From: Nibrella saemangeumensis
Lineage (GTDB): Bacteria; Bacteroidota; Bacteroidia; Cytophagales; Spirosomataceae
Direction: 5' to 3'
DNA: 64,000 nt
NCBI RefSeq assembly: GCF_039541915.1
Contig: NZ_BAABHD010000022.1
Span: 310,001-374,000 of the forward strand
The position numbers were made by a program, and so were the translations under genes. Each line of letters starts with the position of its first letter. Within the stretch, counting starts at the first letter, position 1. The notes under the pieces were generated by a model that saw only the letters and a program-made list of their open reading frames with translations, was not told the DNA's origin and made no database searches. This document shows positions 44,624 to 56,779 of the stretch, piece by piece.

Positions 44624-46591
44624 ATGAGAAAAGCAGGTATCTGGGCGGGGCTTCTTTGCCTTAGCATCAGTATCGGAGCCTGGGCCCAGTCCGGCGCATC
44701 CACAGCCAAATACGATCCGAAAGAACTCTTTCACCCGTTGTTCAATATGCAGCCGGGCAACGATTACCGCACCGGCAGCGGAGCCCCCGGTCCCCGCTAC
44801 TGGCAGAACCGGGCCGACTACAAAATCAACGCCAGCCTGGACGATGTGCAGAACGTGCTGACGGGCAACGTAGAAATTACCTACACCAATAACTCACCGG
44901 AGGATCTGCCGTTTCTGTGGCTGCAGCTCGACCAGAATGCCTTTGCTGATACCTCACGGGCTGCCAAGACAACGCCCGTGACGGGTGGCCGCTTCGGTAA
45001 CGCGAACTTCGCCGGAGGGGTGGTCATTACCTCCGTTACCGTAGAACAAGGCAAGAGTAAACCGGTTGCGGCTTCGTACACCATCACCGACACCCGGATG
45101 CAGTTGCGGCTGACGGAACCCTTAAAAAAAGGGGGCGATAACCTGAAAATCCGCATCGCCTATTCCTTCCGGATACCGGAGTACGGCTCCGACCGGATGG
45201 GGCAGCAGCGTACCCGCAACGGGATTATCTACGAAATAGCCCAGTGGTATCCGCGTATGTGTGTGTTCGATGACGTTGAAGGCTGGAACGTGCTGCCCTA
45301 CCTGGGCGCGGGTGAGTTTTACCTGAATTACGGCGATTTTGAATACGCGATCGATGTACCCTGGAATCATATCGTCGTTGGCTCAGGTGAGTTACTGAAC
45401 CCGAACGAAGTGCTCACACCGGAGCAGATCCGGCGGCTGGCGCAGGCCCGGCAGAGCGACAAAACCGTCATTATCCGGGGTAAAGATGAGGTAAATGATA
45501 ACACCACGCGGCCTAAGCAGTCGGGCCGGCTGACGTGGCGGTTTCGCTGCCAGAACGCCCGCGATGTGGCTTGGGCTACCTCTAAGGCGTTTGTGTGGGA
45601 TGCCGCCCGTATGAACCTGCCGAGCGGCAAAACGGCGCTGGCTCAATCAGCCTACCCGGTCGAAAGTGCGACCACCGATTCGTGGAGCCGGTCTACCGAG
45701 TACGTGAAGGGCTGTATCGAGTTTTATTCAAAGTACCTGTACGAATATACCTATCCCGTGGCCACGAATGTAGCCGGCATCGTTGGTGGTATGGAATATC
45801 CGGGTATTGTCTTTTGTGATTTCCGGGACAAAAAGAGCGCGCTCTGGGGGGTAACCGACCATGAGTTTGGCCATAACTGGTTCCCGATGATCGTGGGTAA
45901 CAACGAGCGGAAGTTTGGCTGGATGGACGAAGGCTTCAACACCTTCATCAATATGCTCTCGACGGCCAATTTCAACAACGGCGAGTACCACAATGAGCGG
46001 GCAACCATGCACGATGTGGCCCCGGCGCTGTTTGGCCCCGTTGAGCCGATTATGACCCTGCCCGACGTGCAGCAGTCGCGTAACCTGGGTATTCTGGCGT
46101 ACTACAAACCCGGTATGGGACTCAAACTGTTACGCGACGTTGTGCTGGGTCCGGAGCGGTTCGATTACGCCTTTCGGGAGTATATGAAACGCTGGGCGTT
46201 CAAACACCCGACACCGTACGATTTCTTCCGCACCATTGAAGACGCAGCCGGTGAAGACCTGGGCTGGTTCTGGCGCGGCTATTTCTACGAAAACTGGCGA
46301 CTGGACCAGAGCGTAAAAGAAGTGAAATACGTGGAGCAAAGCCCGCAAAAAGGAGCATTGATTACGATTGAGAACCTGGAGAAAATGGCTATGCCGGTGA
46401 CGGTGGAAATTCAGGAGAGCAGCGGCAAAAAAACGCGGATCAATCTGCCGGTTGAAGTCTGGCAGCGGGGCGGCACCTGGACGTTAAAACACAATTCTAC
46501 CTCACCCCTCCGCGCCGTCATTGTCGACCCCGACAAAGTCGTTCCTGACATCAACCCGAAGAACAACGTCTGGCGGAGTGAAGCGAATTAA
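44624..46591 (+). CDS. M1-family zinc metallopeptidase (exported)
   Basis: The start at 44624 gives a signal peptide (MRKAGIWAGLLCLSISIGAWAQ); the open frame upstream overlaps the previous gene. The 655-residue aminopeptidase-like protein has the gluzincin site H413-E-x-x-H417 (HEFGH) with E436 nineteen residues on (GWMDEGF). The usual GxMEN exopeptidase motif is GGMEYPG here, so strict aminopeptidase activity is uncertain. It is secreted to the periplasm or outside. It is followed by a heptad-repeat hairpin and a convergent gene. Confidence 0.9.
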   Translation: MRKAGIWAGLLCLSISIGAWAQSGASTAKYDPKELFHPLFNMQPGNDYRTGSGAPGPRYWQNRADYKINASLDDVQNVLTGNVEITYTNNSPEDLPFLWLQLDQNAFADTSRAAKTTPVTGGRFGNANFAGGVVITSVTVEQGKSKPVAASYTITDTRMQLRLTEPLKKGGDNLKIRIAYSFRIPEYGSDRMGQQRTRNGIIYEIAQWYPRMCVFDDVEGWNVLPYLGAGEFYLNYGDFEYAIDVPWNHIVVGSGELLNPNEVLTPEQIRRLAQARQSDKTVIIRGKDEVNDNTTRPKQSGRLTWRFRCQNARDVAWATSKAFVWDAARMNLPSGKTALAQSAYPVESATTDSWSRSTEYVKGCIEFYSKYLYEYTYPVATNVAGIVGGMEYPGIVFCDFRDKKSALWGVTDHEFGHNWFPMIVGNNERKFGWMDEGFNTFINMLSTANFNNGEYHNERATMHDVAPALFGPVEPIMTLPDVQQSRNLGILAYYKPGMGLKLLRDVVLGPERFDYAFREYMKRWAFKHPTPYDFFRTIEDAAGEDLGWFWRGYFYENWRLDQSVKEVKYVEQSPQKGALITIENLEKMAMPVTVEIQESSGKKTRINLPVEVWQRGGTWTLKHNSTSPLRAVIVDPDKVVPDINPKNNVWRSEAN

Positions 46592-46597
46592 CTGATT

Positions 46598-46668
46598 GTT
46601 TCAAGTTCCAGGTTTCATGTTAAGCGGCTAGTGTTAGCCATTCTAACTTGAAACCTGAAACCTGGAAC
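46598..46668. repeat. Imperfect inverted repeat of GTTTCAx heptads between convergent genes
   Basis: The left side has four heptamers: GTTTCAA, GTTCCAG, GTTTCAT, GTTAAGC (46598-46625). The right side, on the other strand from 46668 inwards, has GTTCCAG, GTTTCAG, GTTTCAA, GTTAGAA (46668-46641). A small perfect hairpin GGCTA GTGT TAGCC (46626-46639) fills the centre. The arms keep the 7-bp register even where bases differ. It begins 6 bp after the M1 stop and ends 3 bp before the KAS III stop, so it probably also ends both transcripts. Confidence 0.85.
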
Positions 46669-46671
46669 AAT

Positions 46672-47610
46672 TTAAACTTCTACAAGCATCGCCCCATACG
46701 AATACCCCCCGCCAAAGACGGTAACGATGATGCGCTGGCCTTTTTGGAATATATCCCAGTTTTCGGAGAGGCCGATGGCACAGCCGGCGCAACCGGTATT
46801 ACCCAGCCGCTGAATGTTCGAGATGAGTTTTTCTTCCGGCAGACCGAGCGTCTGCATCACGTTGCGGCTGATGCGCAGGTTGGCCTGGTGGGGCAGGATG
46901 TAGTCGACGTCGTGGAGCGTCAGGCCGCAACGGTAGAGCACCTGCTGGCTGACCTTCGGCATGTATTGGCAGGCGTTGCTGAAAACATCGCGGCCGTGGG
47001 GCATGATAACCCCCCGCTCCAGCGGCTTCAGCACCACGGCGGTGGTGGCCTTACCGCTGGTGGCGGCTCCGCCGGTAATAACGCAGTGAATCGTTAAATC
47101 TTTCGGACTCTGGCGGTCTTTCGTCAGCAGCAGGGCCGCCGAACCATCGCCCCAGAGGTGACCCGATACGGTGTCTTCCTCGTTGTAGTAAGCGGTGTTA
47201 TGTTCAGATACCACAACCAGCGCCCGGCGAGCTTTTTTCAGGGCGAAATACCCTTCTACAATCTCGATGGCGTTGAGCAGCGACGAGCAGGCGGAGGAGA
47301 TGGAAACCACCGGAATATCCGGAATATGCAGATGATGCTGCACCACATGCGCCAGCGTAACAATGGTATCGTGCGGAGTATATGTAGCCCCGACAATTAA
47401 ATCGACTTCCGATAAATCGACCTTTTCCTCTAAGGCGCGAACCGCTTCGACAGCCATGGTATTGGCGTTTTCGTCGGGACCGGCTTTGCGCCGTTCCTCA
47501 ATGCCGGTTCGCTCGATAATCCATTCGCTGGCGAGGCCGTTAAGTTGAGTGAAGTGTTCATTACCAACTACCTGCGCTGGAAGGTAGTGGCTGACCGCAT
47601 GAATATACAT
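46672..47610 (-). CDS. 3-oxoacyl-ACP synthase III family (FabH-like)
   Basis: The start at 47610 (MYIHAVSHYLPAQVVGN) gives 312 residues and a standard FabH N-terminus; the 16 upstream codons are not typical. The thiolase-fold triad is present: Cys108 in SISSACSSLL, His in LPHQANLRI and Asn in RLGNTGCAG. It condenses an acyl-CoA starter with malonyl-ACP or a related acceptor. It is monocistronic and not near other fatty acid genes, so it may be a specialised second copy rather than the housekeeping FabH. Confidence 0.88.
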   Translation of the reverse strand: MYIHAVSHYLPAQVVGNEHFTQLNGLASEWIIERTGIEERRKAGPDENANTMAVEAVRALEEKVDLSEVDLIVGATYTPHDTIVTLAHVVQHHLHIPDIPVVSISSACSSLLNAIEIVEGYFALKKARRALVVVSEHNTAYYNEEDTVSGHLWGDGSAALLLTKDRQSPKDLTIHCVITGGAATSGKATTAVVLKPLERGVIMPHGRDVFSNACQYMPKVSQQVLYRCGLTLHDVDYILPHQANLRISRNVMQTLGLPEEKLISNIQRLGNTGCAGCAIGLSENWDIFQKGQRIIVTVFGGGYSYGAMLVEV

Positions 47611-47822
47611 TATGCCAACGGTTAAGGCTGGTGGCGGAGACCGCATTTCAGGCCGCAAAGGTACTCAATTTTTGACCCATCCGGACATTTTTGCCGGAAT
47701 AATACAAAGATGGCTCAATAAAGTGTAAGGTATTAGCGCAGGCCACTTTTAAATAGCCTTGTCCGTCAACCGATTGGACCAATCTGTATAGATTCGGCAG
47801 CGTGTGCGCTTTTCGGTTGAGA

Positions 47823-50135
47823 TTAAAATTGATACGCTTTCCTGACCACGGTGATATTACTGGTTCGGCCCTGCTCCGGGATCACGTGAGCAGGCATAGG
47901 CGTTTTAACCAACTGCTGAGGCAAACCAATAGACTGGTCATACAGCAGCAACCGCAGCGGACTGTCCTTCTTCAACTGTACCAATAGCGTTACCTCTTTG
48001 GACACGGGTAAGCCGTTAAACAGGATATAAAAGGCCGGTCCTTCGGGCGTATCGGTGAATTTGCGCAGCAGCCGTTCGCCATTCATCGTTACGGCAAATA
48101 CATCGCTTTCCTGTTGGGGCAACAGTACAATCTGCACATGCGCGGCCTGCCGGGGTGAGTGCAGGCGGATGGTCAGCACGTGGTCCTGCCCGGCTGCGGA
48201 GTCGGATATAAGTTGGGCAACGGGGGGCTGAACAGGGATGGGCTGCGCTTTATCTTTCAGGTAAACCGCCGATGCCATGGGGTAAAACTCTGCGAGGGTA
48301 CCGGTAGTCGGATTGGGGAAGAATTGCCTGTTCCAATCGTCGGTGGTCTGGTAATCCGACGCCCACCAGGCCTGCCCGTTGTCGGCATTCAGGTAATAGC
48401 CAACATGGCTGTGGAGCGGGTGTTCCGGGCCAGGCTGCTCCTGTTGGATGGCCCAAACGGTTTGTAGGACTCCTGCCAGCAGGAGCAGCAAAGAAAGTAT
48501 CGGTATGCGTCGCCAGTTTGTCTGTCGCTCTGACACCATCAGCAAAGGGAAAGCCAGTCCCAACACAAGCAGAAACAGGCCTACCGAAGCCACCGGTAAT
48601 TGCAGCGCGAAGATCACGGTTAACAGCCGGACAATCGGCATCAGCATAAAGATGGCTGGCAGCAGTGCGATCAGCAGAATACTCACGTATGGCAAAGAGG
48701 TCTCCTGCCGGTGCCGGTTCTGGACAAAGACAATCAGGGTACCGACCAGACAAAACAGGAGGGGAAATAAAAAAACAAAGGTAGCCGACGGAACAAAGGC
48801 AAACAGGGTGAGAGTCAGCCCGTACAGCAGCAGATACACGCCCATCGTGAGCGAAAATACTCGGAGCCGGCGCAGGGCAAGCCGGCTTACCAGCAGAAAC
48901 AGGCCCGTTGCCACTAAGAGGTACGCGACCCAAAAGAGATTGGAGCTATATACGCCATTAAATGGATGGGTGTAAGGCAGCAGGCGCAAGATGAGCCTAT
49001 TTATCAGGAAAATTGACCCGGCGACAATGACCAGCATTACTAAATAAAGGAGAAAGCCACCGAGTACCTGCGGCAGGGTAATGGCTTTCCTACGCAGTCC
49101 GGCAATCAATACACCTATTAGCAGCCCGGTTACCAGGGCAATCCACAGCCCGTTCAGCGTCATGGGGTATTGAACCAGCCAGCTGCCCGCCGGATTGAAA
49201 AACACTTTATCCGGCGCTTTGGTCTGGGTGAGGGAAATGGTCCCGAAATGCCGCGTCAGCGCCAGCATATTGTCACCATGGTGCTGGAGGCTATTCTGAT
49301 TCAGATTATCCGGAGAATCCGTGAGTTTATGGTAGTGAACAAACCCATCAGCAAAAGCGGAATTGACGCCCGTATACCCTGCCTCCCGGAAGACCGAGAA
49401 ATCGGTATCATTAGGTAAGGCGCGGTAGACTTCATACATCAGTGAACTGGCAAACGGGTACGGTGCCGCCTTCGCGAACTCTTCAATCACCCAGCCGTTT
49501 TCAGGGCTTATTTCAAAGGTCATGCTCGGGCCGCTATTGCCCCTGGCTTCCAGGTTTATAACAAGCCCAACGTCTTTGGCGAGCCGGTGGCGAAGAAAGG
49601 CACTCGCGCCGAAGAGACCATATTCTTCGCCATCGGTGAGCAAAAAAATGACGTCGTTTTGCAAGGGAGGGCCTTGCCGGAGTGCCCGGGCGGTTTCCAG
49701 GATGGCGGCTACGCCGGCCCCATCGTCGGCGGCACCGGGTGTATTGGGCTGGGAGTCGTAGTGGGCCATCAGGAGTACGGCTTTACCGGCTGTACGCCCT
49801 TTCAACCGTCCGATGATGTTGTAGACATATCCCGTCCGGCTGGCCCCAAAAGCTTCCGCGCTCACGGTACGCTCCTGCACCTCGGGCTGTAAGCCAAGCC
49901 GACGCATTTCATCGACCAGATACCCCCGTACCTGTGCATGTGCCGGCGTACCCATGGCGTGGGGTACAGCGGCAATCCGGCGTATATACTGCATCGCCCG
50001 CTCCGCCGAAAACTCGTTGGCCAGGGCCGAAGCCGGACGGGCTTCCGGCGGTCTGACCAGCAGCGTACTCCAGACGGAAAAACCGGTTAAGGCTAGCAGG
50101 ACGAATATCGCCAGGAGAAGACGGGGCTGTGGCAT
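47823..50135 (-). CDS. M28-family peptidase with a multi-spanning C-terminal membrane domain
   Basis: I start it at 50135 (MPQPRLLLAIFVLLALTG), which gives one N-terminal helix; the frame opens 50 codons earlier over the GT4 gene. The M28 zinc peptidase domain covers about residues 50-290: MAHYDSQPNTPGAADDGAG carries the first His and bridging Asp, TDGEEYGLFG the catalytic Glu pair, and YHKLTDSPDNL the last His. Eight or so helices follow, then a C-terminal soluble domain. This plan recalls eukaryotic ERMP1/Fxna. It is the last gene of the secA run, 40 bp after GT4. Confidence 0.88.
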   Translation of the reverse strand: MPQPRLLLAIFVLLALTGFSVWSTLLVRPPEARPASALANEFSAERAMQYIRRIAAVPHAMGTPAHAQVRGYLVDEMRRLGLQPEVQERTVSAEAFGASRTGYVYNIIGRLKGRTAGKAVLLMAHYDSQPNTPGAADDGAGVAAILETARALRQGPPLQNDVIFLLTDGEEYGLFGASAFLRHRLAKDVGLVINLEARGNSGPSMTFEISPENGWVIEEFAKAAPYPFASSLMYEVYRALPNDTDFSVFREAGYTGVNSAFADGFVHYHKLTDSPDNLNQNSLQHHGDNMLALTRHFGTISLTQTKAPDKVFFNPAGSWLVQYPMTLNGLWIALVTGLLIGVLIAGLRRKAITLPQVLGGFLLYLVMLVIVAGSIFLINRLILRLLPYTHPFNGVYSSNLFWVAYLLVATGLFLLVSRLALRRLRVFSLTMGVYLLLYGLTLTLFAFVPSATFVFLFPLLFCLVGTLIVFVQNRHRQETSLPYVSILLIALLPAIFMLMPIVRLLTVIFALQLPVASVGLFLLVLGLAFPLLMVSERQTNWRRIPILSLLLLLAGVLQTVWAIQQEQPGPEHPLHSHVGYYLNADNGQAWWASDYQTTDDWNRQFFPNPTTGTLAEFYPMASAVYLKDKAQPIPVQPPVAQLISDSAAGQDHVLTIRLHSPRQAAHVQIVLLPQQESDVFAVTMNGERLLRKFTDTPEGPAFYILFNGLPVSKEVTLLVQLKKDSPLRLLLYDQSIGLPQQLVKTPMPAHVIPEQGRTSNITVVRKAYQF

Positions 50136-50175
50136 GCAGTGAAGGGGGTAGCCTGATGTCGATAATGCGGGTAAA

Positions 50176-51291
50176 TTAACGCAAAGACGAGTAGAGGTCA
50201 AGCAATTTGCGGGCTTCCGTATCCCAGTTGTATTCCCGCAGCACGGCTTCATAGCCGCGCTGGCCCATGGCTTCGGCTTCGTCACGGTGTTCGATCAGCC
50301 AGATTAGCCGGTCGGCAACGGCTGTGGTGTTGGTGGGGTCCACGCAGAAACCGCACTGGTGCCGCTCGACTACATCCTGGTAGAGGGGAAAGTCGGAGGT
50401 GAGTACCGGCAGGCCGAGCGCCATGTACTCAAACATTTTGGTGGTGTACGAGTCCGGGTAATCACCGACAGGCTTGAGCAGGGCAATACCAGCAACGGCG
50501 TTGCTAGCGTAGGGCAGGGCTTCCGGTTGGTCGGTATATCCGTAGAAGATCAGATCTTCTTTGACGGCATGGTAGGCCGGAATGCGTTCCAGATCTTCCT
50601 GGGTAAATGTCTGCCGACCAAATAGATGGACTTTGAAGGAAGGATATTGCTTTTTCAGGCGTACAAAGCCTTCGAGCATGGCATCAAAGGCGCGCTCGAA
50701 GGTTAACCAGCCGATGTAGAAAAAGGTGATGGGTTCCTGCGACTGGCGATAGGGACGGCGATAGGGGAGGATGTCGTCGAGCAGAGGGTAGTTGTAAATG
50801 ACGGCGTAGGGTTTGACCAGATTGGAATAGGTATCCAGGTAACCGTGTTCGGTAAAAATGAGCGTAAAATGCTGCCGCGCCAATTGATCGAAATACCGGA
50901 AGGCCTGCTCCAGCAGCCAGCCCCGGTTGAAGGTCTTCAGGTGCATTTTCTTGTATAGATTCTCCTGTACCTCATAAATGACCACGGCACCCAGCCATTT
51001 GAACAGAAACGCAAAGGGGATGAACTCCGGTACGTAGATATGAATTACGCGGGGCCGGATCCACAGGCAGCGCAGCACGATGAGCGGACAGGTAAGCAGG
51101 GTGCGCCAGATTACCCGTTTAAAATACGGCAGCCGGATAAACCGAATCTCCGGTGCTACACTCGGTATGGCGTTCGGGATGGCGCAGTAGACATCATAAA
51201 CTTGCGCCAGCGTGCGGCATTGTTTATACACGACCCTGGGGTCGGTGGGTTGGTGAGCGGTACTGATGTGCAGGATACGCCCTTTCTTCAT
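50176..51291 (-). CDS. Family 4 glycosyltransferase
   Basis: This 371-residue GT-B enzyme has the N-terminal fold RILHISTAHQPTDPRVVYKQ and the C-terminal nucleotide-sugar motif YPDSYTTKMFEYMALGLPVLTSDFP in which E-x7-E is replaced by KMFEYMALGLP. The sugar and acceptor are unknown. Its start overlaps the deoC stop by 3-4 bp (ATGA), so the two are translationally coupled. Confidence 0.9.
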   Translation of the reverse strand: MKKGRILHISTAHQPTDPRVVYKQCRTLAQVYDVYCAIPNAIPSVAPEIRFIRLPYFKRVIWRTLLTCPLIVLRCLWIRPRVIHIYVPEFIPFAFLFKWLGAVVIYEVQENLYKKMHLKTFNRGWLLEQAFRYFDQLARQHFTLIFTEHGYLDTYSNLVKPYAVIYNYPLLDDILPYRRPYRQSQEPITFFYIGWLTFERAFDAMLEGFVRLKKQYPSFKVHLFGRQTFTQEDLERIPAYHAVKEDLIFYGYTDQPEALPYASNAVAGIALLKPVGDYPDSYTTKMFEYMALGLPVLTSDFPLYQDVVERHQCGFCVDPTNTTAVADRLIWLIEHRDEAEAMGQRGYEAVLREYNWDTEARKLLDLYSSLR

Positions 51292-51941
51292 ACAGTTTGC
51301 TGCACAATAGCGACACCCGATGAGGTACCGATGCGGGCTGCACCGGCTTCTATGAAGGCCAGGGCCTGTTCGTAGGTTTTGATGCCGCCGGAAGCTTTTA
51401 CCTGCATGGTGTCCGGCAGCAATGACCGGATCAGTTTTACCTGCTCAATCTCCGCCCCGGCCGGGGCAAAGCCGGTGGAGGTTTTTACAAAATCAGCGTT
51501 GGCTTCGACGCATAACTCGCAGGCAATCCGGATTTCGTTGTCGTCCAGGTAAGCGGTTTCAAGAATGACCTTCAGCAAGGCGCCCTGGCTCTGGGCCAGA
51601 CCGGCCAGCGTACTGATTTCCTCCCGCACGCTCAGATACGCCATGGACTTGAACCGGGTCAGATTGATGACCATATCCAGCTCGGTCGCGCCATCTTCCA
51701 GCGCCTTCTCGGATTCAGTCACTTTTACCGTCAGGCTGTTGTACCCCAGCGGAAACCCGATGACCGTGCAGACGGTAACCGGCGACCCCGCCAGGATGTC
51801 ACTGGCATATAAGACATAAGAAGGAGGGACACAAACCGTCCGGAACCGATGCTGATACGCTTCAGCGCAGAGTTGCCGGATGTCCGTTTCGGTAGCGGTG
51901 GGCTTTAGATTGGTGTGGTCGATGTAGGTTTCAAGTTTCAT
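51288..51941 (-). CDS. deoC: Deoxyribose-phosphate aldolase
   Basis: This 217-residue TIM-barrel class I aldolase cleaves 2-deoxyribose 5-phosphate to acetaldehyde and glyceraldehyde 3-phosphate. The Schiff-base Lys153 is in FVKTSTG, with Lys182 in VKASGG and Asp89 in ELDMVINL. The start codon lies inside a GTTTCAx heptad array (51928-51955), and residues 1-5 are read from it. It overlaps the GT4 gene by ATGA and follows the DUF922 gene by 34 bp. Confidence 0.95.
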   Translation of the reverse strand: MKLETYIDHTNLKPTATETDIRQLCAEAYQHRFRTVCVPPSYVLYASDILAGSPVTVCTVIGFPLGYNSLTVKVTESEKALEDGATELDMVINLTRFKSMAYLSVREEISTLAGLAQSQGALLKVILETAYLDDNEIRIACELCVEANADFVKTSTGFAPAGAEIEQVKLIRSLLPDTMQVKASGGIKTYEQALAFIEAGAARIGTSSGVAIVQQTV

Positions 51942-51955
51942 GTTTCAAGTTGATG
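51928..51955. repeat. Heptad array overlapping the deoC start codon
   Basis: On the plus strand the units are GTTTCAA, GTTTCAT, GTTTCAA and GTTGATG. The deoC start is the complement of CAT at 51939-51941, inside the second unit, so both the ribosome-binding region and the first codons are repeat DNA. No inverted partner is present. Confidence 0.75.
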
Positions 51956-51975
51956 GAGCGGTGCGATAGGCCTCA

Positions 51976-53106
51976 TTACTTTATACTATATTTCCGTAAA
52001 TCGGCATCAATCCGTTGGTTCCAGCGCTCCTGGACCGACTGATTAATGCCGTGATTCGTTTCACCGTCGTACTGCTCCTGGAGCCGGTTCATCTCCCGGA
52101 ACGCTTCCAGGTATTGGTATTGAATGATGCTGTTGTAATCGTCGATGGTCAGGCTGTCGGCGGGTACCCGCTGCTTGAACCGTTCGGCTACGATCTTGAC
52201 AATGTCGAAGTGCCGCTGCTCGTGGTTAAGGGCGTAATCATTTCGGGCCACTTCTTTCACCCAGGACGAGCTTTTCAGGACATAGACTTTCAGGATCAGC
52301 TTTACATTCAGCACCCCGTTTACCGTTTCGCTGCCGCCTTCGTAGCCGAAACTCGGAAACACGGCGGCTGCGTACCGGCTGATCCCCGACGGTTTGGCCC
52401 GGAAATCATTCCAGGTCAGCGGGCGGTTGACGGCGTAAAATACCGAATCGGTCTCGGCCGTGTTCACATAATCCGTGAAGGTAACCTTCAGGTCTTTAGC
52501 CAGTTTCTCGTTCTGATTTGCCTGCTGGTTCATCCAGGTGTTCAGGAACTTCAACGCATCCGTTAATGACTGCCGCAGCGTCGGCTCAATGGACGTAAGC
52601 TGACTGGCCGGCCGGTTATAACGCGCTCCACCCTGATACTCCACCAGCCGGACCGACTCGCCATCGCGCAGGATGTCAAACGCCATGCCTACCACAATGC
52701 GGCCTTCAACCCGGTTGCCGGTGGCCGCCGTCTCGGTGATTTTGCACTGTTTCAGCCGGATGGCAATAGCCCGCAGCGACTGATTCTGCCGCAGACTCTG
52801 GCGGACAAACTGCCGGAGGGCCGGCACGGTACCGCCCTGCAAATCGACCCGCTCCGCTGGCCGGCCGGGTGTTGTTATCAGGTGACCTATCCCTCCACGC
52901 TCCGGGCGCTCATCGATAACGTCGGCAATATAAAACTCTTTCGGGGTAAACGGCAGCGGCTCCGCCTTCAGGACAATCGGTTCGGCCGCAGGCTTTAAAC
53001 CCACAAAGAAGTAAACCGTAAAAAAGGCCGAAAGCCAGACGGCCACACGCTGTTTTCGCTTCGTATGACTACCTGACTTCCGGCTTCTATTCATGGCTTC
53101 TATCAA
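51976..53106 (-). CDS. Membrane-anchored protein with a DUF922-like zincin domain
   Basis: This 376-residue protein has an N-terminal membrane segment at about 21-36. A first region (about 45-200) has no family that I recognise. The C-terminal region has RPLTWNDFRAKP, a Y/F-rich strand and H295-E-Q-R-H299 (NHEQRHFDIVKI), an HExxH zinc site that fits DUF922. It should act in the periplasm as a protease or binding protein. An ATG four codons on is an alternative start. It follows secA by 5 bp. Confidence 0.65.
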   Translation of the reverse strand: MIEAMNRSRKSGSHTKRKQRVAVWLSAFFTVYFFVGLKPAAEPIVLKAEPLPFTPKEFYIADVIDERPERGGIGHLITTPGRPAERVDLQGGTVPALRQFVRQSLRQNQSLRAIAIRLKQCKITETAATGNRVEGRIVVGMAFDILRDGESVRLVEYQGGARYNRPASQLTSIEPTLRQSLTDALKFLNTWMNQQANQNEKLAKDLKVTFTDYVNTAETDSVFYAVNRPLTWNDFRAKPSGISRYAAAVFPSFGYEGGSETVNGVLNVKLILKVYVLKSSSWVKEVARNDYALNHEQRHFDIVKIVAERFKQRVPADSLTIDDYNSIIQYQYLEAFREMNRLQEQYDGETNHGINQSVQERWNQRIDADLRKYSIK

Positions 53107-53111
53107 CGTCT

Positions 53112-56495
<3,384 letters not shown>

Positions 56496-56779
56496 TTTCT
56501 GGGATAATAGGCATTTGTCAGTGTCAGGCCGCCGGGCGGTCGCCACTGACTATATAGTTTACGTAATTTTGCACAAAATTAGTTCATTACGTCGGTACTG
56601 CAACAAGCCCGTCTATTGAATTCTACTTCCTTATTAGCAAGTGCTTCGCAAAGCCGGCGGAAAACAAAGAATCAACTATCAGACCAGGCCGCGGTGCCTG
56701 AAGGTTTTACGCCATAATGGCAGATAAATTTGTATCTTTCTCTTACAAAAGCAATGTATTTCCTAACCCTGCTTCCAAT

